64,000 nt of DNA, taken from positions 372,001-436,000 of the forward strand of contig NZ_JBLUOA010000002.1 in NCBI RefSeq assembly GCF_048060095.1, written 5' to 3'. Shown here piece by piece: positions 58,439 to 64,000 of this stretch (position 1 is its first letter; each line of letters begins with the position of its first letter). The position numbers and the translations under genes are program-made. A model generated the notes under the pieces. The model was not told the origin of the DNA. It searched no databases and saw only the letters and a list, made by a program, of their open reading frames with translations. The stretch comes from JBLUOA01 sp048060095. Lineage in GTDB: Bacteria > Pseudomonadota > Alphaproteobacteria > Rhodobacterales > Rhodobacteraceae.

Positions 58439-60243
58439 CAGAACGTCCGCGCCTTGGGGGCGATTTTCTTCGGTTCGATCCCGCCCTCGGCCGGGGTTGT
58501 CAGCGGATCTTTTACAACAGGGCGGTAGGTCAGATCGACCTTGTTGCCATCGACGCGCGAAATCGTATGGACGCGCCAGTTCTTGTCGTCACGCTCCGAA
58601 TAATCCTCATGCGCGTGGGCACCCCGGCTTTCATGCCGCGCCTCGGCCCCGTGGATTGTGGCGAGCGCGTTCGGCATCAGGTTGGTCAGTTCAAGCGTTT
58701 CCATCAGGTCAGAGTTCCAGATCAGCGAGCGGTCCGTCACCTTGATGTCATCCAGCTTGCCCGCGATTTCGGTCATCTTCTTGACGCCATCGGCCAAGGT
58801 CTTGGACGCCCGGAAAACCGCCGCGTCCTGCTGCATGGTCTTCTGCATCTCAAGCCGCAGATCAGCAGTCGGTGTTTGACCCTTGGCGTTCCGCAGCCCG
58901 TCGAACCGATCAAACGCGGCATCAACCGATGCGGTGTTAAGTGCGGGGTTCGACGATTCCGGATCAACAACCTTGCCCGCCCGGATCGCTGCCGCACGGC
59001 CAAACACCACAAGGTCGATCAGCGAATTCGACCCCAACCGGTTCGCACCATGAACCGAAGCACAACCCGCCTCGCCCACGGCCATCAGGCCGGGAACGAC
59101 GGCGTTCGGATCTTCCTTCGTGGGGTTCAGCACTTCGCCCCAGTAATTCGTCGGCACCCCGCCCATGTTGTAGTGAACAGTCGGAATGACAGGGATCGGC
59201 TCCTTCGTCACGTCAACGCCCGCAAATATCTTGGCAGATTCGGAAATCCCCGGCAGGCGTTCGGCAAGCGCTTCGGCAGGCAGGTGATTGAGGTTGAGGT
59301 GGATGTGGTCGCCCTCTTCTCCGACCCCGCGCCCTTCGCGGATTTCCATCGTCATTGAGCGGGACACGTAATCCCGCGGCGCGAGGTCTTTGTATTGTGG
59401 GGCGTAGCGTTCCATGAACCGCTCACCTTCGGAGTTGGTGAGGTATCCGCCCTCGCCCCGAGCGCCTTCGGTGATCAGGCAGCCGGAGCCATAGATGCCG
59501 GTCGGGTGGAACTGCACGAACTCCATGTCCTGCAGGGCAAGCCCGGCGCGCGCCACCATCCCGCCGCCGTCGCCGGTGCAGGTATGGGCCGATGTTGCGC
59601 TGAAATAGGCGCGGCCATAGCCACCCGTGGCCAGCACCACCATCTTGGCGTTGAAGACGTGCATCGTGCCATCGTCAAGCTTCCAGCAGACGACGCCCTG
59701 ACACTCTCCATCGTCCGACATAATCAGATCGATCGCGAAATATTCGACGTAGAATTCGGCGTTGTTTTTCAGGGACTGTCCGTAGAGCGTATGCAGAATC
59801 GCGTGCCCCGTCCGGTCTGCCGCCGCACAAGTGCGCTGCACCGCAGGGCCTTCGCCGAATTCGGTCGTGTGGCCGCCGAACGGTCGCTGATAGATCTTGC
59901 CCTCTTCCGTTCGGGAAAACGGCACACCGTAATGTTCAAGCTCATAAACTGCCTTGGGCGCTTCGCGCGCCAGATACTCCATCGCGTCGGTATCGCCCAG
60001 CCAGTCTGACCCCTTCACGGTGTCATACATGTGCCACTGCCAATGGTCGGGGCCCATGTTCGATAGGCTTGCGGCGATGCCGCCCTGCGCCGCAACCGTG
60101 TGCGACCGCGTCGGGAAAACCTTAGTCACGCAAGCCGTGCGCAACCCTTGCTCTGCCATACCAAGCGTTGCCCGCAACCCGGCCCCACCAGCGCCCACGA
60201 CGACGACGTCATAGGTGTGCGTTTCGTATTCGTATGAAGACAT
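58438..60243 (-). CDS. sdhA: succinate dehydrogenase flavoprotein subunit
   Basis: Oxidises succinate to fumarate. The 601-residue protein has VVVVGAGGAGLRATLGM (13-29, FAD fold), His48 in PTRSHTVAAQGG as the covalent FAD site, and the substrate-site residues in HTCTGDGGGMVARAG, RGEGGYLTNSEGERFME and the VHGANRLGSNSL region. Preceded by sdhD (15 bases) and coupled to the DUF3052 gene. Confidence 0.98.
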   Translation of the reverse strand: MSSYEYETHTYDVVVVGAGGAGLRATLGMAEQGLRTACVTKVFPTRSHTVAAQGGIAASLSNMGPDHWQWHMYDTVKGSDWLGDTDAMEYLAREAPKAVYELEHYGVPFSRTEEGKIYQRPFGGHTTEFGEGPAVQRTCAAADRTGHAILHTLYGQSLKNNAEFYVEYFAIDLIMSDDGECQGVVCWKLDDGTMHVFNAKMVVLATGGYGRAYFSATSAHTCTGDGGGMVARAGLALQDMEFVQFHPTGIYGSGCLITEGARGEGGYLTNSEGERFMERYAPQYKDLAPRDYVSRSMTMEIREGRGVGEEGDHIHLNLNHLPAEALAERLPGISESAKIFAGVDVTKEPIPVIPTVHYNMGGVPTNYWGEVLNPTKEDPNAVVPGLMAVGEAGCASVHGANRLGSNSLIDLVVFGRAAAIRAGKVVDPESSNPALNTASVDAAFDRFDGLRNAKGQTPTADLRLEMQKTMQQDAAVFRASKTLADGVKKMTEIAGKLDDIKVTDRSLIWNSDLMETLELTNLMPNALATIHGAEARHESRGAHAHEDYSERDDKNWRVHTISRVDGNKVDLTYRPVVKDPLTTPAEGGIEPKKIAPKARTF

Positions 60244-60258
60244 CAGGAAACTCCGAAA

Positions 60259-60639
60259 TCAGGCGATAAGGGCGAGTTTGACAAGCGCGAAGATGGCGGT
60301 GATCGCCGCCGCACGCCAGATCAGCGCATTCACGATCAGGCAGCGCAGGCGCAGGCGATGGCCGCTGATGTAATCTTCGATCACGACCTGCAGTCCCAAC
60401 CGCAGATGGCTGAACAGCGCGAGGATGAACATCACCGCGATCACGGCATGAACTGGATTGGCATAGCGGGCAATCATCGCCTCATACCCTTCGCCAAGCA
60501 CCGGGGCGAACCCCCAGAGGAACAGCAGCGACAGCGGGATGAGCGCGATGGCAGTCAGGCGCTGTGATACGAAATGCTCGGTCCCGGATTTGGCGGAACC
60601 AAGGCCAGCGACGCGTTTATAATCGGTCTTGTAAGACAT
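60259..60639 (-). CDS. sdhD: succinate dehydrogenase membrane anchor subunit D
   Basis: Anchors the complex with SdhC and holds haem b and quinone. The 126-residue protein has three spans (about 28-46, 63-82 and 99-122), with VSQRLTAIALIPLSLLF and a His/Arg stretch FSHLRLGLQVVIEDYI that would bind haem. The ATG at 60639 has GAGGGGA just upstream; an earlier start overlaps sdhC. Confidence 0.95.
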   Translation of the reverse strand: MSYKTDYKRVAGLGSAKSGTEHFVSQRLTAIALIPLSLLFLWGFAPVLGEGYEAMIARYANPVHAVIAVMFILALFSHLRLGLQVVIEDYISGHRLRLRCLIVNALIWRAAAITAIFALVKLALIA

Positions 60640-60649
60640 GCTGTTCCCC

Positions 60650-61036
60650 TCAGACCGCAAGTATGATGCTGATGATGGTCATCACGACGGATGCGCCGAC
60701 AGCGATCCAACCGCTCCGGGCGCTTTCGCCAATGCCAAGGCCAACGACCGCATCCCAGCGCAAGTGGCGAATGCCGTTGAAAAAGTGAAACCAAAAGGCC
60801 CAAAGCGACGCGACAAGGATCAAAACCCCGAACCAAGACGACAGCACCCCATCGACGAAGTTGAAGTAATCCGCCCCAATCGCCGCAGCCGCAAACCACC
60901 AGACGATCAGCAGCGCCGCCAGCGACAACCCGACCCCGGTGATCCGATGTAATATCGACAGCATAGATGTGATTTGCGGTCGATAAACAGAGATATGAGG
61001 AGAGAGCGGCCTGTTGCCCCGGTTCACGTCTGCCAT
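60650..61036 (-). CDS. sdhC: succinate dehydrogenase cytochrome b556 subunit
   Basis: First gene of sdhC-sdhD-sdhA-x-sdhB. The 128-residue protein has three membrane spans (about 32-52, 66-84 and 105-127), the family opening NRGNRPLSPHISVYRP, SILHRITGVGLS and the haem stretch HFFNGIRHLRWD. Two identical palindromes stand 130 to 160 bases upstream. Confidence 0.96.
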   Translation of the reverse strand: MADVNRGNRPLSPHISVYRPQITSMLSILHRITGVGLSLAALLIVWWFAAAAIGADYFNFVDGVLSSWFGVLILVASLWAFWFHFFNGIRHLRWDAVVGLGIGESARSGWIAVGASVVMTIISIILAV

Positions 61037-61166
61037 GGGTGTCCCCTTCAGGTAAAACTGCCTTAGCTACGAGTCGCCCCATAAATACTGATAATTTCGG
61101 CAGTGTCACGGGCTGCCACGCAATCTGCGCCGCCATTTTCGGACAAAATGTCGCATTTTCGACCTA

Positions 61167-61198
61167 TGTGATCACAGTATTTACTTGCGTGATCACAG
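61167..61198. promoter_or_regulatory. tandem GTGATCAC palindromes upstream of the sdh operon
   Basis: TGTGATCACA at 61167-61176 and GTGATCACA at 61189-61197 share the perfect 8-bp palindrome GTGATCAC. The centres lie 21 bp apart, two helical turns, so both would face one side of the DNA. They sit in the 163-base gap between sdhC and the metallopeptidase-like gene; the second is two bases from that gene's stop. Likely operators; I cannot name the regulator. Confidence 0.5.
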
Positions 61199-61199
61199 A

Positions 61200-61931
61200 T
61201 TACTCTGCCGGAGCAAGGCTGCGCAGGCGTTCCTCAAATTCGGCGCAGATGGTGATTTGTTTCGCTTCGGGATTGTAGAAAGCGTTGGGTTCGCCGCAAG
61301 ACTCTACGGTGATCGAAAGGGATTCGGGCAGCGCGAAGGATTCATTCAACGCTGCGACCTCGTCCCGCACGGTACGGGCGGTCAGGCTGTCGGGATCGGC
61401 TGCCTCGAATTGCAACGTTTCGCCCGGTGCACCGACCTCAAGGTCCCCCAGAACTGCGCCCCAACTGTCGGCGGCCAGTTCAAACTCCTCCTCGCAGCTG
61501 TCGGCCCGCTCTTGGGGCAAGTCGAGATCTGCCGCGACATCCTCCCGCTCCTCTGGATTGGCGCCGTAGAACAAGCACACCAGATTGTAGTAGCGTTGCA
61601 GATCGGCGCCGTGAACATCCCAGTACGCCGGCTCTCCCCCTTCTGCGGCCATCGCGTCTGCTTCACCCAGAAATCCAAACGCCGCTTCGTAAGTTAGCGA
61701 AACAGCCGAATCCTCCTCAAACAGCGCGTCGATCAACAGAACGCTCAGCACGTCAGCGGCGTCTTCTTCCTGACCGAATACCGGCAACGCCATGATGTCG
61801 ATCAGCGCATGGCCAAGCTCATGATACAGGACGGCGATCAGGTTACCTTCGACAAAGGCGTCGGTCTGTTCATCCGCATGTGCGGCAGGCGACAACAGAA
61901 TGAGAACGCCTGCGAGCAATGATGTTTTCAT
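61200..61931 (-). CDS. secreted DUF4344-type metallopeptidase-like protein
   Basis: A 243-residue exported protein. Signal peptide at 1-19 (ends AAHA). The zinc motif LYHELGHALID is at 36-46 (His37, Glu38, His41), with DAADVLSV close behind as possible third-ligand region. Many acidic residues follow, and the C-terminus contains Cys pairs in SCEEEF and ITICAEF. I know the family as DUF4344, peptidase-like, without a proven substrate. It precedes the sdh operon on the same strand but the palindromes separate them. Confidence 0.8.
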   Translation of the reverse strand: MKTSLLAGVLILLSPAAHADEQTDAFVEGNLIAVLYHELGHALIDIMALPVFGQEEDAADVLSVLLIDALFEEDSAVSLTYEAAFGFLGEADAMAAEGGEPAYWDVHGADLQRYYNLVCLFYGANPEEREDVAADLDLPQERADSCEEEFELAADSWGAVLGDLEVGAPGETLQFEAADPDSLTARTVRDEVAALNESFALPESLSITVESCGEPNAFYNPEAKQITICAEFEERLRSLAPAE

Positions 61932-61970
61932 ACTGAAAGTTCCTCCAAAATCCTTTGTGGGATCAAGCCA

Positions 61971-62639
61971 TCAGTCAATGCTCGACACCTGTTCGGTCGT
62001 TTCGCGGATCAATTTGCGCTGCATTCGTTCCGGATATTCGTTGAAACCGTTGGCCGTCACAACAAAGGCGCCATCCCCCATGATGACGTTTTCCCAGAAA
62101 TAGGCGGTCAGATCCTCTTCCGCCCCTTCGATGACCAAGGCGTTTACGGTGATCTCAGCCTTTCGCAGTTCGGGATGCACGTCGAGCGGGGGAGTCCCTT
62201 CGTTCGACCGGCCATCGCCTGACACGTCGATCACCCGGCGCTTGCAGATGGGGCCGTTGTCAAATTGGGTAGCTGAGAACCTAAGCGCCTCGCCGACGGC
62301 GGTGGAATAGTCCCGCCACGCCCGCGGCGCGTGTTCGACGGCGTTCGCGAACGCCTCAACCGCTTCGAAATCGTTGACAGCGGTCCAGCCCACGGCGACC
62401 GTCTGGCGCGATGTGCCGGACCATTGAACGACCGTCACCCACGCATTCGCCCGCACCAGCGCTTCGGACACAATCCCGTCACGCAACCCGTTCGCCAGCC
62501 CTTGCATCTGGATCGCGTATTCGATGTGATCGACAGAACCTGAGATATCGACGGCCAACACCAGCGCCAGATCGCACGCCTTGGCGGGCGTGGCCGTCAG
62601 AAGGGTCAGGGACAGTGCCGAAGCAACAAGCGATCGCAT
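61971..62639 (-). CDS. secreted DUF1194-type von Willebrand A protein
   Basis: A 222-residue exported protein. Signal peptide at 1-21 (ends PAKA). The mature part opens CDLALVLAVDISGSVD, a clear MIDAS metal site (DxSxS at 31-35), then a von Willebrand factor A fold with DVSGDGRSN as second metal loop. DUF1194 has no known role, though A-domains usually bind other proteins. It lies 39 bases ahead of the DUF4344 gene on the same strand, so the two may be exported partners. Confidence 0.84.
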   Translation of the reverse strand: MRSLVASALSLTLLTATPAKACDLALVLAVDISGSVDHIEYAIQMQGLANGLRDGIVSEALVRANAWVTVVQWSGTSRQTVAVGWTAVNDFEAVEAFANAVEHAPRAWRDYSTAVGEALRFSATQFDNGPICKRRVIDVSGDGRSNEGTPPLDVHPELRKAEITVNALVIEGAEEDLTAYFWENVIMGDGAFVVTANGFNEYPERMQRKLIRETTEQVSSID

Positions 62640-62675
62640 GAGGATAACGTTATCACGCCGCCCCTAACCTCGCTA

Positions 62676-63719
62676 TCACATCGGCATCAGCGCCCAATAG
62701 TCGAGGTCAAGCAGCACTTCAGGCAGGTACTTCCCGTCCTCACCCCGCAATTTGCACAGACCGCCCCCGGCAAGACTGCGTGTCGCCACGAGCCGCAGCC
62801 GTATCGCACCAACGCCCGGCGCGTCCGTCTCGGCTTTGTCCAGAACCTCTGACCATGCGCGAATGGTATCCCCGGCATGGCAGGGGTTTGCGTGCGCCCC
62901 GCCGTTCAGCCCGACGATCATCTGCGCATTGGCCAACCCGTTGAACGACAGCGCCCGTGCCATCGAAATCACGTGGCCGCCATAGATCAACCGCTTGCGA
63001 TCCTCACGCGCCCACGCATCGAAGTGAACCTTGGCGGTGTTCTGCCAAAGCCGCGTGGCGAGCATATGCTCCGCCTCTTCAACGGTGACGCCGTCGACGT
63101 GATGGATCGTCTCGCCCACCTCGTAATCGCCCCAGCGATGCGGTTCTCCGGCGAGAGTGAAATCGTAATTGGTAAAATCAAGCCCCTTGGGGATTTTCAG
63201 ATCGCTTGCCGGCACGACCTCCGCAAGCTCCGGCACGACGGCCTTCGGCGCGGGCGCATCCACATCGCGTTTGCGCACCATCACCCAGCGGACATAGTCC
63301 AGCACAACCTCATCATGCTGGTTCAGCCCGCGCGACCGCACCCAGACCACGCCGGTTTTCCCGTTGGAGTTTTGCTTGACCCCGATCACTTCGCTTTCCG
63401 AGCGGATCGTGTCACCGGGCCAGACCGGGTGATGCCAGCGCCCCTCGGCATAGCCAAGATTTGCCACCGCGTTCAGCGAAATATCGGGCACCGTCTTGCC
63501 GAACACAACATGGAAGGCGATCAAATCGTCCAACGGGCTGAACGGCAGCCCGCAATCTTGCGCGAACTGGTCCGACGAATAAAGCGCGTGTCGCGCCGGG
63601 TAGAGCGCGTGATACAGCGCCCTTTCCCCCATCTTGATCGTCCGCGGCACCGCATGGCGGATTACCTGGCCGACGGTGTAGTCCTCAAAAAAGCGACCGA
63701 GGTTGGTTTTTTCGGCCAT
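62676..63719 (-). CDS. mch: mesaconyl-CoA hydratase (MaoC type)
   Basis: Hydrates mesaconyl-C1-CoA to beta-methylmalyl-CoA, a later step of the ethylmalonyl-CoA pathway. The 347-residue protein is a double hotdog: FFEDYTVGQVIRHAVPRT at the start, SLNAVANLGYAEGRW, and a second half with VDGVTVEEAEHMLATRLWQNTAKVHFD. GGHVISMARALSFNGLANAQ fits Mch of Rhodobacter from memory. A MaoC hydratase of another pathway is the alternative. The ATG at 63719 overlaps the upstream stop by one base (TGATG); GTG at 63722 would add one residue. Confidence 0.88.
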   Translation of the reverse strand: MAEKTNLGRFFEDYTVGQVIRHAVPRTIKMGERALYHALYPARHALYSSDQFAQDCGLPFSPLDDLIAFHVVFGKTVPDISLNAVANLGYAEGRWHHPVWPGDTIRSESEVIGVKQNSNGKTGVVWVRSRGLNQHDEVVLDYVRWVMVRKRDVDAPAPKAVVPELAEVVPASDLKIPKGLDFTNYDFTLAGEPHRWGDYEVGETIHHVDGVTVEEAEHMLATRLWQNTAKVHFDAWAREDRKRLIYGGHVISMARALSFNGLANAQMIVGLNGGAHANPCHAGDTIRAWSEVLDKAETDAPGVGAIRLRLVATRSLAGGGLCKLRGEDGKYLPEVLLDLDYWALMPM

Positions 63720-63922
63720 CACTGCGCGCCCAGTTTCAGATCGGGGTGATAATCGCCCTCAACCTCTTTCACAACCGCTTGTCCGCAGCGCATCACGCCA
63801 TTGGCAGAGTCAAATGCGTAGGTGGGGTCGCCGTGCAGCGCCCATCCCTTGTTCAGCGCTTCTGTCACCTTGTGGCAAAAGGCAGACGTGTCATCCTCGG
63901 TCAGCAATCGATATAGCTTCAT
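63719..63922 (-). CDS. DUF1737-type small protein
   Basis: A 67-residue soluble protein; KLYRLLTEDDTSAFCHKVTE and LNKGWALHGDPTYAFD match DUF1737, a family of short proteins of unknown function found in this group. Its stop overlaps the mch start by one base, and its start overlaps the next gene upstream by four (ATGA), so the three are one operon. A possible partner of mch. Confidence 0.85.
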   Translation of the reverse strand: MKLYRLLTEDDTSAFCHKVTEALNKGWALHGDPTYAFDSANGVMRCGQAVVKEVEGDYHPDLKLGAQ

Positions 63923-64000
63923 GCGTAAGTTCCCAGAAATGGATTGTAACCCAGCCAGATGTGAATGCCGGCGATGATCGCATAGAGGGCAAGCGCGATG
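63919..64000 (-). CDS. C-terminal end of an unidentified membrane protein (cut by the window)
   Basis: Read from the end of the window, the frame gives IALALYAIIAGIHIWLGYNP, FLGTYA and a stop overlapping the next start by four bases (ATGA). At least 20 of these 26 residues are hydrophobic, suggesting a membrane segment. The rest lies outside the window, so the protein cannot be named. Confidence 0.5.
   Translation of the reverse strand, partial: IALALYAIIAGIHIWLGYNPFLGTYA

Overview
The window comes from a GC-rich alphaproteobacterium that is almost certainly a member of the Rhodobacteraceae, most likely the Roseobacter group. The evidence is gene content. Three genes of the ethylmalonyl-CoA pathway are present (ccr, ecm, mch). 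A LuxI/LuxR acyl-homoserine-lactone system lies next to ccr. There is a dimethylglycine/sarcosine dehydrogenase, a short prolyl-tRNA synthetase without an editing domain, and several gene strings usual in this group: sdhC-sdhD-sdhA-x-sdhB, an LpoA-like gene opposite rsmI-yraN-gshB, glnD-murJ-trpS, and nfuA-tsaB-rimI. Gene density is very high. Many stops and starts overlap (ATGA, GTGA, TGATG, TAATG), and no gap between genes exceeds 300 bases. I see no tRNA, rRNA or CRISPR array.

Layout. 1-8.7 kb: proS, a small secreted protein, a covalent-FAD demethylase, divergent panC-panB, a glycosyltransferase-like gene and a 2-hydroxyacid dehydrogenase. 8.8-18.0 kb: a secreted SH3 protein, an M3 peptidase, half of an amino-acid ABC importer, coaBC-dut-moeB, cobU-cobC and a glutathione S-transferase. 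18.0-21.2 kb: an inserted element (below). 21.3-35.6 kb: comM, gshB-yraN-rsmI, the LpoA-like lipoprotein, glnD-murJ, an inactive-looking rhomboid, trpS, an ilvE-like aminotransferase, a stress protein and nfuA-tsaB-rimI. 35.7-42.2 kb: a four-gene nucleoside-type BMP ABC importer and a TauE/TIGR02186 pair. 42.2-54.4 kb: an SDR enzyme, a RecD-like helicase, luxI, luxR, a small upstream ORF, ccr, a PlsB-like acyltransferase, an HxlR regulator with a divergent monooxygenase-like gene, ecm and a DEAD-box helicase. 54.6-64 kb: deoD, a DUF1989 protein, a ZIP transporter, the sdh operon, a secreted metallopeptidase-like protein, a von Willebrand-type secreted protein, mch, a DUF1737 protein and a cut-off gene.

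How they fit together. Ccr, Ecm and Mch carry out successive parts of acetyl-CoA assimilation through ethylmalonyl-CoA. Ecm needs adenosylcobalamin, to which CobU/CobC contribute. PanB/PanC and CoaBC supply CoA. The BMP importer and DeoD would together import and split purine nucleosides. Succinate dehydrogenase takes up succinate made by the pathway.

The main novelty is the element at 18025-21244. It has perfect 25-bp inverted ends and a 10-bp direct repeat on each side, an IS1595-type transposase and five other genes. Two of these are a Panacea-domain antitoxin-like gene and a translationally coupled membrane protein, a candidate toxin-antitoxin pair that I have not seen described on such an element. 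The insertion point can be read to the base: it cut the last two codons off the glutathione S-transferase gene and gave it a new stop codon from the element's own end.
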